The notes beneath the pieces are model-generated. The model was given only the letters and a program-made list of their open reading frames with translations, was not told the origin of the DNA and searched no databases. A program made the position numbers and the translations under genes. DNA of 16,007 bases from Nitrospirota bacterium (lineage in GTDB: Bacteria; Nitrospirota; Nitrospiria; Nitrospirales; UBA8639): NCBI GenBank assembly GCA_003228495.1, contig QIDY01000226.1, forward strand, positions 1 to 16,007, in the 5' to 3' direction. This document shows positions 5,074 to 11,407 of the stretch, piece by piece; positions within the stretch are counted from its first letter, which is position 1, and the number at the start of each line of letters is the position of its first letter.

Positions 5074-7413
5074 GCCTTCTTGAAGGGACTTTTCGAGAGC
5101 CTTCCGGTGATCGTCTATTCCCAGACTGATTCGATACCCGCCAAAGCCGATTCGTGACGTGGTTAATCCTGTCGACCCTAGCGAAGTATAGCCATGCGAA
5201 GACGGGCGTGTTATTCGAGCACTAGCCAAGATGTTTGCCACGTAAGTTCCTGTGCCTTGCGGGGTGGCATGTCCTGGCAGGCCTTGCGTGGTGAGGGCTT
5301 GTGGCGTTTTACCCGGTTGCGGCGTGGTTGCTTGCGGATGTTCTAGCGCGCGCGGCACGGCTTCCGGATCGGTGATTGGGGCTTGGCAGGCAAAGTTTTT
5401 ACAGACATAGAGTGCGGCCTGTCCATTCACGGGTGTTTTGCCGGTTAATAAGGGATGTGACGTTTCTACGTCCGGGTCCTGACGGTAGGCCACAATGCGA
5501 TAGGGGACGAAACAGCTATTGACCGCTGTGCGGAGTTGTTCATAGGTCTTGTCGTCCGTGCTGCTGACCAAGGCTAATTCTAGCGGTCCTCGGAGTAACA
5601 GGTCGACGACCATCAGGCTCTTGGGAAATCCTCGGGAGACCTGGCCAATTTGTTGCCCGTAGGCTCGGACGGCATTTGTCGCGGCCGTGCGAAAATCTTC
5701 CCGGTCAAAGTGAAAAGACAAGCGCGCCAGGGCCCATGCGGCGACGGCATTGCCGCTGGGTGTTGCGCCGTCCGCTCCTTCCCGCCCACGGAGAATTAAC
5801 GTTTCGTGGTCGATTGCAGTCGTAAAGAACCCACCGTGCTCGCGATCTTCAAAATCTTCTACAATCCGTTCGGCCAACGAAACGGCCTGATGGAGAAAGC
5901 GTTCCAATCCCGTGGCTTCGTAGACGTCCAACATGGCTTCGGCCGCATAGGCATAGTCTTCCAAACACGCATTCAAGTGGGCTTTGCCATTGCGGTAGGT
6001 GCGCCATAAGTGGCTGGCAGGTCTGGAAAGGGTGGCGAGGAGAAAGTCAGCCGCTCGGACGGCCCCATCAAGATAGGGTTGATGGTTGAACACCCGCCCG
6101 GCTTCGGCCATCGTGCCGATCATCATGCCGTTCCAGGCTGTGATAATTTTGTCATCCAGGCCGGGCGGAATGCGCTTTAAACGGGCTTGATAAACTAAGG
6201 GGCGAACGCGATCTATCGTGTTTTGTAATTCTTCTGGAGAGCAGCCTAATTCTTGCGCAACTGTCTCAAGAGATTTGGGCGTACGAGGAATACTGGTCTG
6301 CTCCCAATTCCCTGCCTCGGTAATGTCGAAATAGGCGCAAAATCGAGTGGCATCTTCTTCATCGGTCACAACTTCCCGAATCTGCTCTGGTGCCCAAACA
6401 AAAAACTTTCCTTCCACGCCCTCGCTGTCCGCATCAGTGGCTGAATAAAACCCGGCTTCAGGAGCTGTCATTTCTCGAAGGATGTAATCCAGGGTTTCAG
6501 TCGCAACTTGACGGTAGCGTTTCAGACCTGTGACCTGAAAGGCTTCCACGTAGGTGCGGGCAAGCAGGGCGTTGTCGTACAACATTTTTTCGAAATGCGG
6601 GACTAACCATTCATCATCGGTAGAATAGCGGGCAAAGCCGCCTCCAATATGATCGTACATGCCTCCTGTGGCCATGCCATCCAGTGTCTTTGTGACCATG
6701 GTAAGGATTTTGTCCTGGCGACTCCAATGATATTGGCGAAGCAGGAAAGACAGACTGGTAGCCGGCGGGAATTTTGGTGCTCGGCCGAAGCCTCCATATC
6801 GTGCGTCGAAATCGTGCGCAAACTGTTTGACCGCGTTCTCAATGTCAGCTTCACCCACTGCCAAGGCAGAAGCGGGTTGCAGTGCTGAACGCAACCGAGA
6901 AGTAAAGCGCTCGGCTTGTTGCACAATATTGGATTGGTCTTTTGTCCAGGCTTCTCCAATGTTGGTCACAATAGATCCAAAGCCCGGTCTTCCCCATTTG
7001 TCTGTGGGTGGGAAATATGTCCCTGCAAAAATCGGTTCTTGATCAGGTGTGAGAAAGACAGTCATAGGCCATCCGCCATGCCCCTGATTCATGGCAGTTG
7101 TGGCCTGCATGTAAATTTCATCGATGTCGGGCCGTTCTTCGCGATCCACTTTGATATTAATGAAATATCGGTTCATCAGGTCAGCGATGGCGTTATTTTC
7201 AAAAGACTCCCGCTCCATGACATGGCACCAATGGCAAGCCGAATAGCCAACTGATAAGAGAATCGGTTTGTTGTTCTCTTTGGCTTGCTTGAGTGCTTCT
7301 TTGCCCCATGGATACCAATCCACCGGGTTGTGGGCATGCTGCAATAGATAGGGACTGGTTTCGTGAATCAGTCGATTGGGCTGGCTGTCACTGGTAGTTT
7401 TAGACATGGTCAA
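5071..7413 (-). CDS. DUF255 (YyaL-type) thioredoxin-fold protein fused to the N-terminus of an aldo/keto reductase
   Basis: Residues 1 to about 690 are a full DUF255/YyaL-family protein: an N-terminal thioredoxin-like domain followed by a six-hairpin-glycosidase-like (AGE-type) region. Hallmarks are RLIHETSPYLLQHAHNPVDW, the CxxC in SACHWCHVM (C60, C63), VDREERPDID, GGWPMTVFLTP and HFEKMLYDNALL. The family's biochemical role is not settled. A linker of about 50 residues rich in Pro, Thr, Gln and Gly follows. From about residue 741 (YTSLGSTGLTTSRIGFGGYRIS) it is the N-terminus of an aldo/keto reductase, which stops at TGA 5071 but resumes in frame beyond it. The start used is TTG 7413, with GGAG seven bases upstream; ATG 7407 is an alternative. 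No signal peptide is seen. The gene lies 68 bp downstream of a cytochrome c gene and probably shares its transcript. Confidence 0.88.
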   Translation of the reverse strand: MTMSKTTSDSQPNRLIHETSPYLLQHAHNPVDWYPWGKEALKQAKENNKPILLSVGYSACHWCHVMERESFENNAIADLMNRYFINIKVDREERPDIDEIYMQATTAMNQGHGGWPMTVFLTPDQEPIFAGTYFPPTDKWGRPGFGSIVTNIGEAWTKDQSNIVQQAERFTSRLRSALQPASALAVGEADIENAVKQFAHDFDARYGGFGRAPKFPPATSLSFLLRQYHWSRQDKILTMVTKTLDGMATGGMYDHIGGGFARYSTDDEWLVPHFEKMLYDNALLARTYVEAFQVTGLKRYRQVATETLDYILREMTAPEAGFYSATDADSEGVEGKFFVWAPEQIREVVTDEEDATRFCAYFDITEAGNWEQTSIPRTPKSLETVAQELGCSPEELQNTIDRVRPLVYQARLKRIPPGLDDKIITAWNGMMIGTMAEAGRVFNHQPYLDGAVRAADFLLATLSRPASHLWRTYRNGKAHLNACLEDYAYAAEAMLDVYEATGLERFLHQAVSLAERIVEDFEDREHGGFFTTAIDHETLILRGREGADGATPSGNAVAAWALARLSFHFDREDFRTAATNAVRAYGQQIGQVSRGFPKSLMVVDLLLRGPLELALVSSTDDKTYEQLRTAVNSCFVPYRIVAYRQDPDVETSHPLLTGKTPVNGQAALYVCKNFACQAPITDPEAVPRALEHPQATTPQPGKTPQALTTQGLPGHATPQGTGTYVANILASARITRPSSHGYTSLGSTGLTTSRIGFGGYRISLGIDDHRKALEKSLQEG

Positions 7414-7481
7414 AAGTCATCTCCACTGTCATCGATATTGCGCGCAACGTCCTCAAGGAATATTTCACCAATTGGGCTCCC

Positions 7482-7979
7482 TTATTTTTTCTCCCCCAGG
7501 CTCCGCTCATACAACAGCACTTTCCAGCCATCGGTCTCAGAAATAAAGCCATTGGGTTGGACAACCGGCAACATTCCCGTTCCGGGTACGCGGCCGGTTT
7601 GTCCCATACTGCCATTTTTGAGGACCCACATCATTTCACCAGGTGTGCGGTATTTGTTGAATTTCGGGTTGGTGAAATTGCGTGGTTGAATGGGAAGGTT
7701 TTTTGCTCCGGCTCCATCCCCTTTCCCTTCTGCCCCATGACAACTGATGCAGCCACCACGACCCAGGAAAATTTCTTTGCCTTCGGCGAGGATTTCCGGT
7801 GTGGTTTCAAACGGTACTTTCAGGGCCTTAGCCGCTCTGCGTTCTTTGGCAGGAACTCTAGAGATTTTAATATTGAACTCTCCTCCTGCACTGCCATATC
7901 CCGCAGGGTTCACGGCTAAAGCCGGAAGAGCGGGTACCAAGAGAAAGAGCATCCCCATCATGTAAGTCTTGTGTAACAT
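7482..7979 (-). CDS. Secreted monohaem c-type cytochrome
   Basis: A 165-residue class I-like cytochrome c. Residues 1-22 are a Sec signal peptide with a basic start, a hydrophobic core (MLFLLVPALPALA) and an Ala-x-Ala cleavage site, so the protein acts in the periplasm. The haem-binding motif CISCH is at residues 77-81 within GRGGCISCHGAEGKGDG. The probable axial methionine is M136 in GTGMLPV, and the family-typical PRNFTNP sits between them. It should carry electrons between redox partners. I chose ATG 7979 over the adjacent TTG 7982 because AGGAGG lies six bases upstream. It is the first gene of a minus-strand unit with the DUF255-AKR gene; the partner oxidase or dehydrogenase is not visible. 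Confidence 0.9.
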   Translation of the reverse strand: MLHKTYMMGMLFLLVPALPALAVNPAGYGSAGGEFNIKISRVPAKERRAAKALKVPFETTPEILAEGKEIFLGRGGCISCHGAEGKGDGAGAKNLPIQPRNFTNPKFNKYRTPGEMMWVLKNGSMGQTGRVPGTGMLPVVQPNGFISETDGWKVLLYERSLGEKK

Positions 7980-7983
7980 CAAA

Positions 7984-7989
7984 ATCCTC
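7984..7989 (-). promoter_or_regulatory. Strong Shine-Dalgarno of the cytochrome c gene
   Basis: A perfect AGGAGG lies six bases before ATG 7979 on the minus strand. It decides the start in favour of ATG over the in-frame TTG three bases upstream. Confidence 0.8.
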
Positions 7990-8185
7990 CTTAAAAGTCT
8001 ACGCGGTTAATAAAGAAGTTTATGAAACTGGTTTGCCCATTATTTTCAACAGCCTTGTGGTTTCTCATGGCAGGTGCAAAGATAGGCAGAATAGCAAGCC
8101 ATCTAAATATTGAGCAATGCCTGGTTTTGTGGTTGTAAAGTATGTTCAAAGGCGAGAGTCAGGCTCATAAGGCCGAGACGATTAT

Positions 8186-8193
8186 GGTAGAAT
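8186..8193 (+). promoter_or_regulatory. Possible extended -10 promoter of the J-domain gene
   Basis: TGGTAGAAT, an extended -10 (TGn followed by TAGAAT at 8188-8193), lies about 48 bp before ATG 8241. No clear -35 is seen. It is in the 258-bp divergent gap between the cytochrome c gene and the J-domain gene, where nothing else stands out. Confidence 0.45.
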
Positions 8194-8240
8194 AGCCAGT
8201 TTTGTTTCATGAATATCCTGCGAACGAATGAGCAGCATAT

Positions 8241-8855
8241 ATGGCGTTAAATAATCATAACCGACGAAAATTTGTCACGGGGATGACCCGCCGTATCGCT
8301 CAACTTCGTGCTCAGACGGAAAAGAGTTTGGATTTTGCCATTGAGACGATGTTTCAAGAACGAGTGGAAGCCTATCTGCGTGTGGAGGAGGGGTTACTCG
8401 AAGTAGATCGGATGCTGGTTCTTGTAGAAGAAGAGGTCGAGAGTATTGACGGAGTCAATGCTGCCCAGAGGCTGGAATCTCGGCTGGAATTTATTGAGGA
8501 TCGATTCGAAGAATTTGAAAGTGAAATCCGTCAACGGCCACGACGTCGACGGCACAAAATTAATCTCTTCAATTTCTTTAAAGCGGCTAGCGGTGGCGGC
8601 GGTTATCCGATGGAACCGGCTGGAGAAGTCCGATCAGCCATTCAAGCCTACGAAATTTTAGAAGTTGAGTTTGGATCCTCATTATCCGTCGTGACCCGTG
8701 CGTTTCGAGAACGTGCAAAAAAAATGCATCCCGATAGTCGGCAGGGTGATCGAAGTTCAGAACCGGAACTCCGAAAAATCATTGAAGCCTACCAATATCT
8801 CAAAACCGAATATTTCAGTACGGGAGGTTCGGAATCTTTCCCGCGTCCATTTTAG
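8241..8855 (+). CDS. J-domain (DnaJ-like) protein with an N-terminal coiled coil
   Basis: A 204-residue protein with a C-terminal J domain (about residues 136-192): AYEILEVEFGSSLSVVTRAF, then RAKKMHPDS with the invariant HPD at 163-165, then ELRKIIEAYQYLK. J domains stimulate the ATPase of a DnaK/Hsp70 partner. Residues ~15-98 form an acidic, heptad-like helical stretch (VEAYLRVEEGLLEVDRMLV and RLEFIEDRFEEFESEI). A basic patch RRRRHK and a glycine-rich linker (SGGGG) follow. The zinc-finger and C-terminal substrate domains of true DnaJ are absent, so it is a type III co-chaperone with an unknown client, not DnaJ itself. No clear Shine-Dalgarno precedes ATG 8241; an overlapping upstream ATG frame closes at once. 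Confidence 0.85.
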   Translation: MALNNHNRRKFVTGMTRRIAQLRAQTEKSLDFAIETMFQERVEAYLRVEEGLLEVDRMLVLVEEEVESIDGVNAAQRLESRLEFIEDRFEEFESEIRQRPRRRRHKINLFNFFKAASGGGGYPMEPAGEVRSAIQAYEILEVEFGSSLSVVTRAFRERAKKMHPDSRQGDRSSEPELRKIIEAYQYLKTEYFSTGGSESFPRPF

Positions 8856-8926
8856 GTCAATGGGTGGAGGGATTGGTCCCTATCGTAAATGTGCTGCGAA
8901 ACAACACCGTCTTTTGGCTTACTTAA

Positions 8927-9063
8927 GGGTTCGCGCAAAAATAACTTCCCATTTTCACATCCCCTCTTCAGGCCAGTTTGGGCCGATCTTTACTCGCACA
9001 ATCCTCAACATAGGCCTTGCTAACCCTGCGGCGAATTCTGGGAAGTTATTTTTTCGCGAACCC
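8927..9063. mobile_element. MITE-like element, copy 1 (137 bp)
   Basis: The element has 25-bp terminal inverted repeats at 8927-8951 and 9039-9063. The left end opens GGGTTCGCG and closes ATAACTTCCCA; the right end is its reverse complement with one mismatch. The interior matches copy 2 (9909-10088) in the same orientation, for example ATCCTCA and TAGGCCT-like blocks and the GCGAATTCTGGG block, but lacks about 43 bp present there. There is no coding capacity. A possible 3-bp duplication TTA (8923-8925 and 9065-9067) would flank it if the element is taken as one base longer at each end. It lies between convergent genes, one base from the arsC-like stop codon. Confidence 0.8.
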
Positions 9064-9064
9064 G

Positions 9065-9415
9065 TTAGAGAAGTTGTTTTACCGTTTCCGGGGGGCGGGC
9101 GAGGATAACTTGGTCACCTTTTTGGACGAGAGGTCGTTGGATTAAATCTGGTTGTTTGATCATAATATCTAAGAGTTCGTCATCCGTGAATTGGGATTGT
9201 GCGAGATTGAGCCGTTTATAGATATCTTCTTTCTTGCGGATGATGTCCGAGGATTTGAGTCTCGCTTTTTTCAAAAGCCCTTTAAGCTTGGATTTGGAAA
9301 ACGGTTTTTCATAGTAATTGATAGCTGTGAAGGGTTGCCCGCTTTCCTCAATCAATTTGATGACATTCCGGCACGTGGAGCAGGTGGGTTTTTGATAAAT
9401 CGTGATTTCAGCCAT
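9065..9415 (-). CDS. ArsC/Spx/YffB-family thioredoxin-fold protein (glutaredoxin-type arsenate reductase-like)
   Basis: A 116-residue protein, the normal length for the ArsC/Spx/YffB family. The N-terminus ITIYQKPTCSTCRNVIKLIEE holds a CxxC at C12/C15; the first Cys is the one conserved in glutaredoxin-linked arsenate reductases. QRPLVQKGDQVILARPPE supplies the conserved Arg-Pro and the beta strand of the ArsC fold. It could reduce arsenate with glutathione or be one of the YffB-like proteins of unknown substrate; with no ars genes nearby I keep the call at family level. A strong AAGGAGG (9423-9429) lies seven bases before ATG 9415. The TAA stop (9065-9067) is one base from the inverted repeat of MITE copy 1. 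Confidence 0.85.
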   Translation of the reverse strand: MAEITIYQKPTCSTCRNVIKLIEESGQPFTAINYYEKPFSKSKLKGLLKKARLKSSDIIRKKEDIYKRLNLAQSQFTDDELLDIMIKQPDLIQRPLVQKGDQVILARPPETVKQLL

Positions 9416-9533
9416 GACGGGCCCTCCTTGGTCTGATGGTTGAGATACCCCTACTGTCTTGACCTCCTTTTTGAGGCCATGCTACAAGCTGTTCCGCCTG
9501 GGAAAAATGTGTTTTTAATACTCTTGAACGAGG

Positions 9534-9908
9534 ATGATTGCTAGGATGAGTGACACGACTGTACCTCAAGAATTTTATTGTGCGACACAAACCGAGAGAA
9601 CCTTAAAGGATTTACGTACAAAACGTAAAGGTCAACCGGTGTATGTGATTGGTCATGAGGATCGGTATCAAGGGCAAGAAGGTGTGTTTGAGTTTTTTAA
9701 TGTTCGACTGGCTGTCGTGAAATTTCCGGATGGCAAGACGTTAGGTTATGATCCTCTTGATTTATTGTTGCCTTGTAAAATCGACGAAGAAGGGGTGGCT
9801 TTCTTTGAAATCCGCTATTGTGAGATGTGCGACCAACTCTTTCCGTTGACTTCAGAAGAGTTCCATTTGGCGGATGAACGGCGGGAATGTCCTGAATGCT
9901 CGCCCTAA
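9534..9908 (+). CDS. Small uncharacterised protein with a C-terminal CxxC...CxxC zinc-ribbon-like motif
   Basis: I do not recognise this protein of 124 residues (120 if started at ATG 9546, MSDTTVPQ, which I slightly prefer). A beta-rich middle (PVYVIGHEDRYQGQEGVFEFF, then LAVVKFPDGKTLGYDPLDLL) reads like a small barrel. The C-terminus has two CxxC pairs, C96/C99 (CEMC) and C119/C122 (CPEC), as in a zinc ribbon. It appears cytosolic, with no signal peptide. It is divergent from the ArsC-like gene across a 118-bp gap. Its TAA stop (9906-9908) directly abuts MITE copy 2 and equals the apparent target duplication, but the protein ends naturally after the second CxxC, so truncation is unlikely. 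Confidence 0.75.
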   Translation: MIARMSDTTVPQEFYCATQTERTLKDLRTKRKGQPVYVIGHEDRYQGQEGVFEFFNVRLAVVKFPDGKTLGYDPLDLLLPCKIDEEGVAFFEIRYCEMCDQLFPLTSEEFHLADERRECPECSP

Positions 9909-10088
9909 GGGTTCGCGAAACAATAACTTCCCATTTTCGCATCCCACCTTCAGGGCAGATTAGGCCGAACTTCACTTGCACCATCCTCAGCGTAGGCCTG
10001 GCTACGCTTGCGGTGGTGCTCCCTCAGGTCGACCCAATCTCCCCCAAATCTGGGCGCGAATTCTGGGAAGTTATTATTTCGCGAACCC
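9909..10088. mobile_element. MITE-like element, copy 2 (180 bp)
   Basis: The 25-bp terminal inverted repeats (9909-9933 and 10064-10088) differ at one position. They open GGGTTCGCG and close AATAACTTCCCA, nearly the same as copy 1. A 3-bp direct repeat TAA flanks the element at 9906-9908 and 10089-10091 and looks like a target-site duplication. Inside is a 7-bp-stem hairpin (AGCGTAG / CTACGCT, 9989-10008). About 43 bp around 10010-10052 are absent from copy 1. There is no open frame of interest. The element lies downstream of the small zinc-ribbon-like gene. Confidence 0.82.
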
Positions 10089-10239
10089 TAAGGTTCTATT
10101 GATTGACAGACGGTTTTTTTACTGCAAGCCCTACCTGCTTTTTCTTTTCTGTTTTTCTGGTATCTACTGCTATAAAATTCTCTATACTATGCCCGTGTGT
10201 TGATCGAGGCGATCTTGAGAAGTGGGAATGTTGTTGGAA
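10089..10239. other. AT-rich intergenic stretch between MITE copy 2 and nadK
   Basis: About 150 bp with long T-runs, a TTGACA at 10104-10109 without a matching -10, and TATAAA/TATACT at 10171-10189. It holds no convincing gene. A short inverted repeat GTTGG/CCAAC (10233-10249) overlaps the nadK stop but lacks a T-run, so I do not call it a terminator. Confidence 0.3.
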
Positions 10240-11100
10240 TTAGACCAACCCATCGCCCCACTTGAGCTTTGTGCGAAGCACTTCGAAATAGCTTCGACCC
10301 GGAAAACGGATGAGGTGTGTGCGATGTTCTGACGCCTGAATGTCAACTATGTCTCCTGTGATGATTTCCGTCCTCTCTTGTCCGTCGATTGTTGCCATGG
10401 CATCATCCTGACTGGTGAGCTTAATAGAAATCGCGACATTATTCGGAGCGAGGAATGGACGGTGTGATAGGGTATGTGGGCAGATGGGGTTAATGAGAAG
10501 GGCCTCTAAACTCGGATCTAAAATGGGCCCATTGGCTGAGAGCGAATAGGCCGTCGATCCTGTTGGTGTGGCGACAATGAGTCCATCGCTTTGCATGTTG
10601 GTCATGAAAGCCGAATTGACGGAAATCGTCGTGCCAATCATTCTCGCCAAGTGTCCTTTGCTTACGACGACATCGTTTAGGGCAGAATAGGTGCCGATAA
10701 CGCGGTCATCTCGACGAATGTGAACGGTTAGCATTAAGCGAGCATCTAATTGAAACTCCCCCGCGAAAATTTTGTCTAAGGCTCCAGGGAGGTCGTCAAA
10801 ATTAATTTCAGTGAGAAATCCCAACCCGCCCATGTTGACTCCTAAAATAGGGATACTTCGTTGTTCGACAAGACGCGCCCCACTCAACATGGTGCCGTCG
10901 CCACCTAGGACGATGAGGAGATCGGCATGTTTGGCGATGTTTTGTCGTTCCGGGCACGTTGGCGATAGTGGCATGTCTGTGGAGTCTAGTAGGACTGTTT
11001 TTTGATGAATGCGCAGCCAATCCTGAACTTGCTCGACTCGCTGACGCAGGTTAGGGGCAGATGGTTTTCTGAGGATGCCGATTGTTTGAAATATTGCCAT
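10240..11100 (-). CDS. nadK: NAD kinase
   Basis: A 286-residue NAD kinase, which phosphorylates NAD to NADP with ATP (or polyphosphate) in the cytosol. Motifs in order: LIVLGGDGTML with GGDGT at residues 66-70; PILGVNMGGLGFLTE; the nucleotide-binding ALNDVVVSKG (an NE/ND motif); DGLIVATPTGSTAYSLSANGP; and PICPHTLSHRP. All are diagnostic and intact. Length is normal for the family. ATG 11100 gives the expected short strand QTIGILRKP. Only a weak AAAGG lies close before it. It is divergent from clpC across 307 bp, and stands alone on its strand. Confidence 0.95.
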   Translation of the reverse strand: MAIFQTIGILRKPSAPNLRQRVEQVQDWLRIHQKTVLLDSTDMPLSPTCPERQNIAKHADLLIVLGGDGTMLSGARLVEQRSIPILGVNMGGLGFLTEINFDDLPGALDKIFAGEFQLDARLMLTVHIRRDDRVIGTYSALNDVVVSKGHLARMIGTTISVNSAFMTNMQSDGLIVATPTGSTAYSLSANGPILDPSLEALLINPICPHTLSHRPFLAPNNVAISIKLTSQDDAMATIDGQERTEIITGDIVDIQASEHRTHLIRFPGRSYFEVLRTKLKWGDGLV

Positions 11101-11407
11101 GACCTTTAAGGGGCAGTGTCGCTGGAAAAACCGATGTTAGTCTCTTGGTAACGTTGATAGCAAGCGTGGAAAGGCTTTGAACGACTAGGCAGAAATTTCC
11201 CTATCTTAAGGCTTTCATTGAACCGATTTTGTTGGTAAAGTTTACATGAACACCCACTGAATTATCCTGATGGATGCTTGTGTTTTGCTTGACAGTTTTA
11301 GGGGGTCACAGATAGACTGAAACGATGAATTTTCCTTATGAATTTTGCATGTTCTGATTGCATTGGTGAACAAGAAGTTTCGCGTATAATCGGCTAAAGG
11401 AGGTACA
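11101..11407. other. 307-bp divergent control region between nadK and clpC
   Basis: No gene is seen here. On the plus strand it holds a proximal TATAAT promoter for clpC and, further up, TTGACA at 11289-11294 with TAGACT 18 bp downstream, a possible second promoter. I found no CIRCE-like inverted repeat of the kind recognised by HrcA, and no clear CtsR-type repeat. No plain minus-strand promoter for nadK stands out. Confidence 0.5.
11363..11403 (+). promoter_or_regulatory. clpC promoter and Shine-Dalgarno
   Basis: A perfect -10 TATAAT (11385-11390) is preceded by TTGGTG (11363-11368) at a 16-bp spacing. Right after it, AAAGGAGG (11396-11403) sits four bases before ATG 11408. The -10 is only 17 bp from the start codon, so the leader transcribed from this promoter would be very short. 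Confidence 0.65.

Noticed and set aside
8927..10088. CRISPR-like direct repeats
   Set aside because: There are only two copies, each with terminal inverted repeats and a matching interior, which is a transposon-derived layout rather than repeat-spacer units.
10233..10249. Terminator for nadK
   Set aside because: The 5-bp stem is short and no T-run follows on the minus strand.
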